The notes under the pieces: generated by a model | Databases searched by the model: none | Told to the model about the DNA's origin: nothing | Seen by the model: only the letters and a program-made list of their open reading frames with translations | DNA from: an uncultured Lachnospiraceae bacterium | GTDB taxonomy: Bacteria; Bacillota; Clostridia; Lachnospirales; Lachnospiraceae | DNA length: 64,000 nucleotides | Direction of reading: 5' to 3' | Assembly: GCA_900551895.1 (NCBI GenBank) | Contig: URXX01000006.1 | Span: 62,001-126,000 of the forward strand | Translations under genes and position numbers: made by a program | Shown here: one piece after another, positions 45,041-53,120 of the stretch | Layout of the letters: every line of letters starts with the position of its first letter | How positions within the stretch are numbered: position 1 is the first letter of the stretch

Positions 45041-45325
45041 ATGAGTGTAGTGATTGTTGGCGGGCATGACCGTATGGTTGGTCAGTATAAAAAACTTTGT
45101 AAATCATATAAATGTAAGGCGAAAATTTTTACGCAGATGACGGCAAATTTGAGTGAACAAATAGGAAGTCCCGATTTGATTATCCTCTTTACAAATACAG
45201 TTTCGCACAAAATGGTGCGTTGTGCGGTGACGGAGGCACAGAAATGTAATGCGAGTATTGTCCGCTGTCATACGAGCAGTAAAAATGCGTTAAATGAAAT
45301 TTTGCAGAATGAATGTGTTTCGTAG
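45041..45325 (+). CDS. DUF2325 domain-containing protein
   Basis: A 94-residue protein with the DUF2325 fold: SVVIVGGHDRMVGQYKKLCKSY, DLIILFTNTVSHKM and a C-terminal CHTSSKNALNEIL. The GGHDRM motif and the HK pair are family hallmarks; function is unknown, although the domain is widespread in Firmicutes. The ATG follows AGGAGG by eight bases and is 11 bases after the DUF3793 stop, so the two are coupled. The next gene starts 39 bases downstream. Confidence 0.9.
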   Translation: MSVVIVGGHDRMVGQYKKLCKSYKCKAKIFTQMTANLSEQIGSPDLIILFTNTVSHKMVRCAVTEAQKCNASIVRCHTSSKNALNEILQNECVS

Positions 45326-45364
45326 TAAATTTATGATAAAATAAAAGAGAATGGTGGTGTAAAA

Positions 45365-45529
45365 ATGAGTTTGGCAGATATTATTCTTATCGGAGTAATT
45401 GCGGCTATTGTAATTCTCGTGATAAAGAATCAAATAAAAAAACGAAAAAGCGGAGTAGGTACATGAGGGTGTGGAAGCGGCTGCACAGGTTGTGCGGGAG
45501 GCTGTTTTCAGGACAGAGAAAAGAAGTGA
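45365..45529 (+). CDS. FeoB-associated Cys-rich membrane protein with in-frame TGA (candidate selenoprotein)
   Basis: A short membrane protein of the family usually encoded next to feoB and thought to assist FeoB. Codons 1-33 encode one membrane span (ADIILIGVIAAIVILVI) and a basic stretch, KNQIKKRKSGVGT. Then a TGA (45464-45466) interrupts the frame, and the same frame continues GCGSGCTGCAGGCFQDREKK to a stop at 45527-45529. This family ends in a Cys cluster, and the TGA falls at its first cysteine, so the tail is clearly part of the gene. Either TGA encodes selenocysteine (a SECIS-like hairpin follows) or the gene carries a recent nonsense change. GGTGG before the ATG serves as ribosome binding site. 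Confidence 0.75.
45464..45503 (+). promoter_or_regulatory. TGA codon with bacterial SECIS-like hairpin
   Basis: After the in-frame TGA, 21 bases lead to a GGT loop (45488-45490) closed by a 7-base stem, CTGCACA (45481-45487) with TGTGCGG (45491-45497). A further AGC/GCT pairing (45476-45478 with 45501-45503) can form below it. Stem length, distance from TGA and the G at the top of the loop fit the general rules for bacterial SECIS elements as I know them. Confidence 0.5.
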
Positions 45530-45537
45530 TTGCTTTG

Positions 45538-45566
45538 TTGACACAGTGCAAGAATGATACTATAAT
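45538..45566 (+). promoter_or_regulatory. Promoter of the M24 peptidase gene
   Basis: TTGACA (45538-45543) and TATAAT (45561-45566) with a 17-base spacer: a perfect consensus promoter, about 50 bases before the gene. Confidence 0.92.
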
Positions 45567-45577
45567 TACATTATAGT
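45559..45577. promoter_or_regulatory. Palindrome overlapping the peptidase -10 box
   Basis: ACTATAAT-TAC-ATTATAGT, a perfect 8-3-8 inverted repeat, contains the whole -10 hexamer. It has the look of an operator and is reminiscent of PerR/Fur-type boxes, but the 3-base centre does not match their spacing. The cognate regulator is unknown. Confidence 0.45.
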
Positions 45578-45617
45578 GCAAATGAAAAGCACAATAAAAC
45601 AGAGGAGGCATTACATA

Positions 45618-46703
45618 ATGGATGCAGGAAAAGTAAGTAGAATTTTAAAAGCAATGGAAGAGCAGGGAATGCCACAGATGATTATTTCCGATCCTCCAAG
45701 TATTTATTATTTGACAGGAAAATGGATTCATCCGGGCGAAAGACTTTTAGCCCTTTACTTAAATGTGAACGGAGATCACAAATTAGTTATCAACAAATTA
45801 TTCCCACAGGAAAAAGATCTTGGGGTAGATTTAGTTTGGTATGACGATATTGAAGACGGAGTAGAAATCTTAAGCAGATTTGTAGAGAAAGACAAACCAA
45901 TCGGTATCGATAAAGTTTGGCCGGCAAAATTCTTATTAAGATTACAGGAATTAGGTGCAGGAAGTGAATTCCGCAACGGTTCTATGATTGTTGACTATGT
46001 AAGAATGATCAAAGATGAGAAAGAACAGCAGTTAATGCGCGAAGCATCAGCAGCAAATGACAAAATCATGGAAGAATTAATTCCATTGGTTGTTAAAGGA
46101 TATACAGAAAAAGAATTAGATGCAATCGTTCGTGAAAAATATGCTGCAACAGGACATTCAGATGTTTCTTTCTCACCAATCACAGCATATGGTAAATCAG
46201 GAGCAGATCCACACCACGTAACAGACGATACAAAAGGAAAACGCGGAGATTCAGTTGTACTTGACATCGGCGGTATCTTAAATGACTACTGCTCAGACAT
46301 GACAAGAACAGTATTTATCGGTGAAGTATCTGACAGAGCAAGAGAAGTATACGAAGTAGTTAAAGAAGCACAGGCAAGAGGTATTGCAGCATCTAAACCT
46401 GGCAACAGAATGTGCGATGTAGACTTGGCTTGCAGAAACTACATTGAAGAAAAAGGTTTCGGACAGTACTTTACACACAGAACAGGTCACTCTATCGGTA
46501 TGGAAGACCATGAATACGGAGATGTTTCTTCTGTAAACGAAGATATTATCAAAGTTGGACAGTGCTTCTCTATCGAACCGGGTATTTATTTACCGGACGA
46601 AGGAATCGGTGTTCGTATCGAAGACCTTGTAATCATTACAGAAGACGGTTGCGAAGTATTAAATAACTTTACAAAAGACTTAATCGTAGTTCCTGAAGAA
46701 TAG
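45618..46703 (+). CDS. Xaa-Pro peptidase, M24 family
   Basis: Cytoplasmic metallopeptidase expected to remove an N-terminal residue preceding proline. The 361-residue product has a creatinase-like N-terminal domain (about 1-130, with SDPPSIYYLTGKWIHPGERL) and a pita-bread catalytic domain. The metal ligands are visible: Asp in DIGGILNDY, Asp in CSDMTRT, His in HRTGHSIG, Glu in SIEPGIYLP and Glu in VRIEDLV. I chose the ATG at 45618, nine bases after AGAGGAGG; an in-frame ATG at 45576 lies within the promoter palindrome. It has a consensus promoter and highly biased codons, so it is probably abundant. Confidence 0.94.
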   Translation: MDAGKVSRILKAMEEQGMPQMIISDPPSIYYLTGKWIHPGERLLALYLNVNGDHKLVINKLFPQEKDLGVDLVWYDDIEDGVEILSRFVEKDKPIGIDKVWPAKFLLRLQELGAGSEFRNGSMIVDYVRMIKDEKEQQLMREASAANDKIMEELIPLVVKGYTEKELDAIVREKYAATGHSDVSFSPITAYGKSGADPHHVTDDTKGKRGDSVVLDIGGILNDYCSDMTRTVFIGEVSDRAREVYEVVKEAQARGIAASKPGNRMCDVDLACRNYIEEKGFGQYFTHRTGHSIGMEDHEYGDVSSVNEDIIKVGQCFSIEPGIYLPDEGIGVRIEDLVIITEDGCEVLNNFTKDLIVVPEE

Positions 46704-46716
46704 GAATTGCTAAAAT

Positions 46717-46765
46717 AAAAAATACGTCTTGTTGAAAGGAAAACTTTTAACAAGGCGTATTTTTT
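46717..46765 (+). terminator. Terminator between the peptidase and the spo0A-like gene (bidirectional)
   Basis: AAAAATACGTCTTGTTGAAA pairs with TTTTAACAAGGCGTATTTTT, with A- and T-runs on both sides, between convergent genes. Confidence 0.85.
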
Positions 46766-46775
46766 ATTCATGGAA

Positions 46776-47318
46776 TTAATGCAGTGAAATGCTGTTATTC
46801 TCAGATTTTAAGCAGATATAATCGGCAACAAGAGCGATAAATTCTGAATTTGTAGGACGTCCGGAGTCGGCACTTACAGTATAACCGAAGAAATGATTTA
46901 ACACATCCATATTTCCTCTTGACCATGCAACTTCAATGGCGTGACGTATGGCTCGTTCTACTCTGCTCGGTGTTGTGTGATTTTTTGAAGCAACCTCCGG
47001 ATAAATTACTTTCGTAATTGCGGTGATACTGTCCGGATCCGTGATTGCCAGAGAAATGGCGTCTTTCAAATAACGGTATCCCATGATATGCGCGGGAACA
47101 CCGATTTCGTGAATGACAGAAGTAATTTGAGAAGTTAAGGTATTATCATTTGTCTGCTGAACCTCGTCCGTTTCTAAAGATTTTCCTTTACTTAATCTGC
47201 TTAACAGTTCCATGATGCTATCTTTAGAAATTTCAAGATTTAATTGAATAATGCAAGGTTCATTACTCTGCAGTTGACCGTTTAGCGCTGTGGCAACTGC
47301 GGTGTTTAGTTTTAACAT
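46776..47318 (-). CDS. Spo0A C-terminal-domain protein lacking a receiver
   Basis: Probable DNA-binding regulator related to the sporulation master regulator Spo0A. Of its 180 residues, the last about 115 match the Spo0A effector domain closely: TSVIHEIGVPAHIMGYRYLKDAI, then TTPSRVERAIRHAIEVAWSRGNMDVLNHFFGYTVS and PTNSEFIALVADYI. The first about 60 residues are not a phospho-acceptor receiver and contain no Asp pocket. I chose the ATG at 47318, seven bases after AAAAGGAG; the longer reading frame back to 47369 has no ribosome binding site. It stands alone on the minus strand. It may bind Spo0A-box-like DNA without phosphorylation control; targets are unknown. Confidence 0.88.
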   Translation of the reverse strand: MLKLNTAVATALNGQLQSNEPCIIQLNLEISKDSIMELLSRLSKGKSLETDEVQQTNDNTLTSQITSVIHEIGVPAHIMGYRYLKDAISLAITDPDSITAITKVIYPEVASKNHTTPSRVERAIRHAIEVAWSRGNMDVLNHFFGYTVSADSGRPTNSEFIALVADYICLKSENNSISLH

Positions 47319-47507
47319 AATACTCTCCTTTTCTGTTGAAAATGAAATTTCCAACGTGTTTTCTTTCATTTATTTATTATAGAGCAAAAAAAGACAACAC
47401 ACCATGACGATTCTTGGCATTATTTGTTAAAATATTGGGATAAATGAAAATAGGTGGAATTTTTTGTAAAACAAAGGTATAATACAAAAAAACAGGGGGA
47501 AAAAGGA

Positions 47508-48929
47508 ATGGAAACAGAGAAAATTATTTCATATTTTAAGGAACTTTCATCTATCCCAAGACAATCGGGAGATGAGAAAGCGGTAAGCGATTATCTTGTA
47601 AATTTTGCAAGAGGGTTGGGGCTTTGGGCCAAACAGGATAAAGATTATAATGTACTTGTGAAAAAGCCGGCAACGGCGGGAATGGAAAAACGGGATACGA
47701 TTATTTTGCAGGGGCATATGGATATGGTATATGTTGTTGCAGCAGATACAAATCATGATTATCAGGACGGCATTGAAGTCATTGATGACGGTGAATTTCT
47801 CCATGCAAACGGAACGACTTTGGGTGCGGATAATGGAATTGCGATTGCGTACGGAATGATGCTTATGGCATCGGAAGATATTCCGCATCCGCCGTTGGAA
47901 TTTATTTTTACCGCTAAAGAAGAGATTGGGCTTCTCGGCGGTGCGTCTGTGGATATTTCGGAATTAGAAGGAAAGAGAGTTATTAATCTGGACTCGGAAG
48001 AAGAGGGAATGTTTTGCAGCGGCTGTGCAGGAGGCGTGGGAGCGTGCATTAAACTTCCTATAGAAAGAGAAAAAACAGAAACACTGTCTGTTCCGCTTCA
48101 TATTTATATGGGCGGATTAAAGGGCGGACATTCTGGTATGGAAATTCAACTGGAGAGAGGAAATGCAATTCAGTTGTTCGGAAGATTGTTACAACGTCTG
48201 GAAAGGTATCATGCAAAAATAGGCAAAATCGAGTCTGTCGGAAAATTCAATGCGATTGCAAGCGCAGGAAATATATTGTGCTATGTGAACAGGGAAGCGG
48301 TTTCTAAAGTAAAAGAAGAGATTGCGGAATTGGAAAGAGAATTGAAAAATGAATTGTCGCCTGCTGATGATATAGAAATTGTTGTCAGAGAGGAAAAGAC
48401 AGTATCAGATTGCGAAGTGTTTACAGAAAAGACAACAGATACATTGAAGAAGTTTTTAATACTTATGCCACAGGGGGTTATGCATATGTCTTCTGCGGTT
48501 GAGGGACTTGTGCAGACTTCGGTAAATACAGGGTGTATGGAGGAAGCCGACGGTTGTCTGTTGTTCCATTCGGCGCTTAGAAGTTCGGTGGAAACACAGA
48601 AACAGTTTTTAGTCAGCCAAATACAGACAATAGTTGATGTTTTAGGAATGGAGTGTGAATGGTCCGGCGAATATCCGGGCTGGCAATATAGAGAAACTTC
48701 AAAACTACGTGAAATTGCCACAGAGAAATATAAAGAATTATTTGGGAAAGAGCCAAAAATCGAGGCGGTACACGCAGGATTGGAATGCGGATATTGGGCG
48801 GAGAAAATAAAGGACGCTGATATTCTGTCCATAGGTCCTGATATGATTGATGTGCATACGCCGAATGAGAGAGTTGCAAAACAGTCTATTGCACATGTGT
48901 GGGAGTTGCTGAAAGCGATTTTATCTTAG
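47508..48929 (+). CDS. pepD: Aminoacyl-histidine dipeptidase (M20 family)
   Basis: Cytosolic metallodipeptidase that cleaves Xaa-His and similar dipeptides. The 473-residue product has the M20 zinc ligands in order: HMD in ILQGHMDMVY, Asp in LGADNGIAIAYG, Glu-Glu in TAKEEIGLLGG, Asp in INLDSEEEG, and His near the C-terminus in VHAGLECGYW. The inserted dimerisation/lid domain (about 190-380) contains GGLKGGHSGMEIQLERGNAI. I chose the ATG at 47508 after GGGGGAAAAAGG; a longer in-frame ATG at 47454 runs through a likely TATAAT box (47478-47483). It would complement oppABCDF-driven peptide use. Confidence 0.94.
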   Translation: METEKIISYFKELSSIPRQSGDEKAVSDYLVNFARGLGLWAKQDKDYNVLVKKPATAGMEKRDTIILQGHMDMVYVVAADTNHDYQDGIEVIDDGEFLHANGTTLGADNGIAIAYGMMLMASEDIPHPPLEFIFTAKEEIGLLGGASVDISELEGKRVINLDSEEEGMFCSGCAGGVGACIKLPIEREKTETLSVPLHIYMGGLKGGHSGMEIQLERGNAIQLFGRLLQRLERYHAKIGKIESVGKFNAIASAGNILCYVNREAVSKVKEEIAELERELKNELSPADDIEIVVREEKTVSDCEVFTEKTTDTLKKFLILMPQGVMHMSSAVEGLVQTSVNTGCMEEADGCLLFHSALRSSVETQKQFLVSQIQTIVDVLGMECEWSGEYPGWQYRETSKLREIATEKYKELFGKEPKIEAVHAGLECGYWAEKIKDADILSIGPDMIDVHTPNERVAKQSIAHVWELLKAILS

Positions 48930-48933
48930 AGAA

Positions 48934-48981
48934 ACAGAGTCTGTCTGATGTTGTGAAAACAGTGGACAGGCTCTATTTTTG
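48934..48981 (+). terminator. Terminator after pepD
   Basis: AGAGTCTGTC pairs with GACAGGCTCT (one mismatch) across a loop of about 19 bases, followed by ATTTTTG. Confidence 0.75.
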
Positions 48982-49013
48982 TGTCAAAATATAAAACTAA
49001 AGGAAAAAGTGAG

Positions 49014-50861
49014 ATGGAGAAAAAACGAAAGCGAAAATCTTCCATAAGAAATCTTATTTTAGTTCTCGTGATTATGTGCTGGGTATTGCCTGTTGTTGCC
49101 GTATTTATATTTACAGCACTTTCATATCGAATGGAAATTACGAAACGAACGGACGCTATGATAGAAAATGAAATGCAGAACATTTCCTCTCTTGTGTCGG
49201 GAAGACTTGATGATTTAATAGAAAGTTGTCTGCAAATTTCTTATGAGAGAAGTTGCGAGAAAGCGTGGAGAGATTACAAAAAGGGGATTAAAACAAAGAC
49301 CGAGTTTATCGATACGATTACAATTTTATCGAAGCAACAGTTTAATTTGGACAGAAGATTTAAAATGTTTACCTTTTATGAGGCGGACATTCCCCATATG
49401 ATTGTCTATAATGCAAAAGTAAAACATCAGTTTGATGAATATATAGAAGAAATAGAACCGGAGATTGAAAAAATCCGTAGAGAGAATACGTCTGAAGTAC
49501 AACTGCGTATCATTAATGGCAGAGTGTTTATTATCCGTAATCTGTATACTGTGTTTGACTATCAAAAATATGGAACACTTGTGGCGGAAGCAGATGTAAA
49601 AAAGTTATTTCACGGGTTAGAAATCGGGGATGAAGAAAATGTTGCACTGAGTATAGGTGGAAATTACAATTTGGTGCAGGTACACGGAAAGGTTGGAGAA
49701 AAAAAGCAGAGGGCTGTTATCCGAAAAATATTTCGTCAATACAACAAATCAAAGGGGGATGAACTGCTTTTAGTAAAAGACAGAGAATACAATGCATATC
49801 TCAATTTTAAAGAATACAATTACTATAATATGGGTGTGCTGTTTCTTGTGAGTTCGGAGGAAGTTTATTCTGGATTGTACGAGTTTTATCGGGTGATTAC
49901 CATTATATTTATCGCAATGTTTCCGGTAATGATGGGGATATTCTATTTTCTGCAAAAGCAGATAGGCAATCCTATTCACGAACTTGTCCGCGTATCGAAG
50001 GTAATTGAAGGGGGAGAACTGGGGGCGGTTCTTGAAACGGATAATATGCCGAATAAAGAATTCGATTATCTTGTGGATTCCTTCAACAATATGTCAAAGA
50101 AAGTAAAATATTTATTTGACTGTGCTTACGATGAAAAAATGGCGAGAAAAGACGCAAAAATTTTAGCGCTGCAGACACAGATTAACCCACATTTTATTAA
50201 TAATACATTGGAAATGATGAATTGGCAGGCGAGAATGAGCGGAGATATTGCCGTTTCTGAAATGATTGAGGCATTGGGAACGGTCATAGATTATAGAATG
50301 AACCGAGAAAATCAAAAACTGACAGCGCTGAGAGAAGAATTAAAGTGTTCGGAAGCGTATCTGTTTATTACGCGAAAAAGATTTGGACAAAGACTTGATT
50401 TTGAGCAGGAAATAGACGAATCTGTGCTGGACGTAAAAGTCCCGAGACTTGTGTTACAGCCTGTTTTGGAAAATGCGGTTGTACATGGGATTGAACGTGT
50501 AAAAAAAGGGATTATCAAAATACGAATTTATCGGGAAGAAGATAAAGTTTTTCTTGAAGTTGTCAATTCATCGGGGAAAGTGACTGTGGAAGAGAGGGAG
50601 AAAATCCGTAAGATTTTATACGGACCTCCGGAAGAAGTAAAGGGTGTCGGAAAGCATACCTCTCTCGGGCTGCGTAATGTAAATGAGAGAATTAAACTGA
50701 TTTACGGTCAGGATTATGGATTGGATATGGATATTGACGAAGAGCATACAAGTTTCAAAATTGTTATTCCGTATGAGTGGAAGCCGGAAGATGAGGAGGA
50801 AACAAAACAACGTGTGCAAATTGAAATGTGGAAAAAGAGGGAGGAGGAAGAACGGAAATGA
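49014..50861 (+). CDS. YesM-type sensor histidine kinase
   Basis: Membrane sensor kinase, 615 residues. It has two membrane spans (about 11-37 and 293-314) enclosing a roughly 255-residue extracellular sensor. A HAMP region follows (GNPIHELVRVSKVIEGGELG), then a His_kinase domain with phospho-acceptor His393 in LQTQINPHFINNTLEMMNW, and an ATPase domain with ENAVVHGIERVKKG and SLGLRNVNERI. I chose the ATG at 49014, nine bases after AAAGGA. Its stop overlaps the ATG of the solute-binding lipoprotein (ATGA), so both are translated together. With the AraC-type regulator downstream it forms a two-component system, probably sensing a carbohydrate. Confidence 0.93.
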   Translation: MEKKRKRKSSIRNLILVLVIMCWVLPVVAVFIFTALSYRMEITKRTDAMIENEMQNISSLVSGRLDDLIESCLQISYERSCEKAWRDYKKGIKTKTEFIDTITILSKQQFNLDRRFKMFTFYEADIPHMIVYNAKVKHQFDEYIEEIEPEIEKIRRENTSEVQLRIINGRVFIIRNLYTVFDYQKYGTLVAEADVKKLFHGLEIGDEENVALSIGGNYNLVQVHGKVGEKKQRAVIRKIFRQYNKSKGDELLLVKDREYNAYLNFKEYNYYNMGVLFLVSSEEVYSGLYEFYRVITIIFIAMFPVMMGIFYFLQKQIGNPIHELVRVSKVIEGGELGAVLETDNMPNKEFDYLVDSFNNMSKKVKYLFDCAYDEKMARKDAKILALQTQINPHFINNTLEMMNWQARMSGDIAVSEMIEALGTVIDYRMNRENQKLTALREELKCSEAYLFITRKRFGQRLDFEQEIDESVLDVKVPRLVLQPVLENAVVHGIERVKKGIIKIRIYREEDKVFLEVVNSSGKVTVEEREKIRKILYGPPEEVKGVGKHTSLGLRNVNERIKLIYGQDYGLDMDIDEEHTSFKIVIPYEWKPEDEEETKQRVQIEMWKKREEEERK

Positions 50862-52135
50862 ACGGAAAGCGAATATTGACTCTCGCTGTTGTCTGTACGT
50901 CTGTTTTATTACTGATTGTCGGTTGTAAAGGAAGAGTGGAAGAAAAAGTGGAGGAGGAAATCGTTTTGAAAACGGTTTCCATGTTTGGGGGAACGACTCC
51001 AAGTGCAAAAATATATCAGGATATTAACGAGAAGTTTATGAAAAAATATGAAAATGTCACCATAGAGGACGATTCACAGATTTGTGACGAGGAATGGAAA
51101 ACGAAGGTGGCTGTCAGTTTTGCGGTTGGAAATGAACCCGATGTTATTCAGTTTTTTACGGATTCGGCAGCAGAGTCTATTTTAGCGACGGATAAACTTG
51201 TATCGTTGGAGGAAATTCAAAAAGAATATCCCGAATACGCAGAAGATACACTTGATACGGCGCTGGAGGCAGTGAGAAATAAAGACGGGGTGATAAGAGC
51301 CGTACCGACAACGGGGTACTGGGAAGGGCTGTTCTGTAACAAAGAACTGTTTGATAAATACAATGTGAAACTTCCGACAGACTGGGAGTCATTTGTGAAA
51401 GCGGTTCACATTTTCAAGAAAAATGGAATTGTTCCAGTAGCGGTGTCTTTAAATCATATGCCGCATTATTGGATAGAACATTTACTTTTGTATACGGCGG
51501 GGGAAGAAGAATATGCTGTTGTTCCCGAAAAAGCGCCGGAAACATGGGTAAAAGCATTTGGAACATTGAAAGAATTGAGAGATATGGGGGCATTTCCGGA
51601 AGATACGGATATATTTGCCGATAGTTGTGCCATACAATTTTTTCAGGAAGGGAAAGCGGCAATGCAGCTGGAGGGTTCTTGGTATGTAAGCAGTCTTGTG
51701 GAAGCGGGGATGACAGATAAAGTGACTGTAGTTGCATTTCCGGGTGTGAAAGAGCAGAAAGCACAAAAAGGAGCGCTGATTACCGGTATTTCCTCAGGAT
51801 TTTATATTACAAAAAAAGCGTGGGAAAATCCGGAAAAAAGAGAATTGGCAGTGCGTTTTGTGGAAGCGCATACAACGAAAAAATCGTTGGAAAGGTACTG
51901 GGGCGGAAACGGAATCGCTACATTTAAAGGAAGTACAAATAAAGGGCTATCGTTTCTTGTGGAGAGTGGGAAAACATTAAGTGACGGGGCGGCTTCGCTA
52001 AACCAACCTACGGATTCCCGTATTTGTCCCGAAGCGTACAAGATGATTATCGAAGGAGCGGCGGACATATCGACAGGAGAAAAAGATGCTAAGATGTTGT
52101 TGGACGAGGCGCTGCAGTTGGAACGGGAACGATAA
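50858..52135 (+). CDS. Sugar-type extracellular binding lipoprotein, no cognate permease
   Basis: A 425-residue lipoprotein (signal ending LLIVGC, lipidated Cys23) of solute-binding family 1: a sugar-binding fold with VSFAVGNEPDVIQFFTD, GYWEGLFCNKELFDKYNVKLPTDWESFVKA and FFQEGKAAMQLEGSWY. I chose the ATG at 50858, overlapping the kinase stop by four bases, with GGAGGAAG upstream. No ABC membrane or ATPase genes are near. Placed between a sensor kinase and its response regulator, it may act as the ligand-binding co-sensor rather than as a transport component, as described for XylFII-LytS in clostridia. That role is inferred. Confidence 0.88.
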   Translation: MNGKRILTLAVVCTSVLLLIVGCKGRVEEKVEEEIVLKTVSMFGGTTPSAKIYQDINEKFMKKYENVTIEDDSQICDEEWKTKVAVSFAVGNEPDVIQFFTDSAAESILATDKLVSLEEIQKEYPEYAEDTLDTALEAVRNKDGVIRAVPTTGYWEGLFCNKELFDKYNVKLPTDWESFVKAVHIFKKNGIVPVAVSLNHMPHYWIEHLLLYTAGEEEYAVVPEKAPETWVKAFGTLKELRDMGAFPEDTDIFADSCAIQFFQEGKAAMQLEGSWYVSSLVEAGMTDKVTVVAFPGVKEQKAQKGALITGISSGFYITKKAWENPEKRELAVRFVEAHTTKKSLERYWGGNGIATFKGSTNKGLSFLVESGKTLSDGAASLNQPTDSRICPEAYKMIIEGAADISTGEKDAKMLLDEALQLERER

Positions 52136-52145
52136 TAATAAAATT

Positions 52146-52174
52146 TTGACAAATGTTAAAGGTGTCTATATAAT
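52146..52174 (+). promoter_or_regulatory. Promoter of the response regulator gene
   Basis: TTGACA (52146-52151) and TATAAT (52169-52174) with a 17-base spacer, a consensus promoter only 11 bases after the lipoprotein stop. It gives the regulator its own supply beyond the kinase transcript. Confidence 0.9.
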
Positions 52175-52223
52175 AGAGCGGTAAAGACATGGGAAGGGTA
52201 AGACTTAAACAGAGGTGTGAGAA

Positions 52224-52952
52224 GTGTACAAAGTGATGATAATCGACGACGAACCTATCATTGTGGAGGGGTTGTCCAAAAGTATTTCGTGGGAGAAATG
52301 GAACTGCGAAGTTGTGGCAACTGCTAATGACGGGTGCGAGGGGAGAGAATTGATTCAGAAGTATAAGCCTAACATGATATTCTGTGATATTTCCATGCCG
52401 GAATTGGACGGACTGACGATGATTGCAGGATTGGAATCAGAGTTTGAAGATATGGAAATCAGTATATTGACGGGATACAGAGATTTTGATTATGCGCAGC
52501 AGGCGGTAAATTTGGGCGTAACAAGATTCTTGCTGAAACCGTCAAGTATGAAAGAGATAGAAGAAGCGGTAGAAACAATGACGGAAAATTTAAAGAAAAA
52601 ACATATTTTAGTCGAACCGCACGAGACAGCAAATTCTTTTATTGTAAAAAATGCTATGAAATATATTGATGAACACTATAGTGAAAAACTGACTTTGCCG
52701 GAAGTTGCGGAGAAGACCTACGTCAGCCAGTGGCATCTGAGCAAACTGTTGAATAAAGAGATGAAGAAAAGTTTTTCGGAAATTTTAAATGAGATAAGAA
52801 TTAAACGTGCAAAAAAACTGTTGGAAGATTCTTCACTTCGCATAGGCGACGTGGCGAGAGAAGTTGGTTTTCTTGATTTTGCTCATTTTTCAAGAGTGTT
52901 TAAAAAAGTGGAAGGAATTTCAGCCAACGAGTATAGGAATCATATGGATTAG
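52224..52952 (+). CDS. AraC-type response regulator (YesN-like)
   Basis: DNA-binding partner of the kinase at 49014. The 242-residue product has a receiver domain with the acidic pair IIDDEP, phospho-acceptor Asp55 in FCDISMPELDG, Thr in ILTGY and Lys in LLKPSS. A short linker leads to a C-terminal AraC domain (about 140-240) with two helix-turn-helix units: LPEVAEKTYVSQWHLSKLL and IGDVAREVGFLDFAHFSRVFKK. The receiver-AraC linker is shorter than in many YesN proteins. The start is GTG at 52224 after AGAGGTG. It is followed by a terminator. Targets are probably carbohydrate genes elsewhere. Confidence 0.93.
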   Translation: MYKVMIIDDEPIIVEGLSKSISWEKWNCEVVATANDGCEGRELIQKYKPNMIFCDISMPELDGLTMIAGLESEFEDMEISILTGYRDFDYAQQAVNLGVTRFLLKPSSMKEIEEAVETMTENLKKKHILVEPHETANSFIVKNAMKYIDEHYSEKLTLPEVAEKTYVSQWHLSKLLNKEMKKSFSEILNEIRIKRAKKLLEDSSLRIGDVAREVGFLDFAHFSRVFKKVEGISANEYRNHMD

Positions 52953-52953
52953 T

Positions 52954-52981
52954 AAAAAAGTAGGAGAAACCCTACTTTTTT
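52954..52981 (+). terminator. Terminator after the response regulator
   Basis: AAAAAAGTAGG pairs with CCTACTTTTTT around AGAAAC. Confidence 0.9.
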
Positions 52982-52993
52982 GCGTATATGGGG

Positions 52994-53022
52994 TTGACTT
53001 TTAGGAAAGTTAGTAATAAACT
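52994..53022 (+). promoter_or_regulatory. Promoter and leader of the str operon
   Basis: TTGACT (52994-52999) and TAAACT (53017-53022) are 17 bases apart. The roughly 90-base leader contains a long weak stem (TACGCA...TGCGTA, about 53030-53062) and a small hairpin AATACT/AGTATT (53079-53103) that ends just before the rpsL ribosome binding site. Confidence 0.7.
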
Positions 53023-53120
53023 GATTAAGTACGCATAAAAACGTAGTTTTTTTAGTGCGTATAAATGAAAGAGTAACTAATACTCGGCAACCAAAACAGT
53101 ATTCATAGGAGGTGAAAGGA

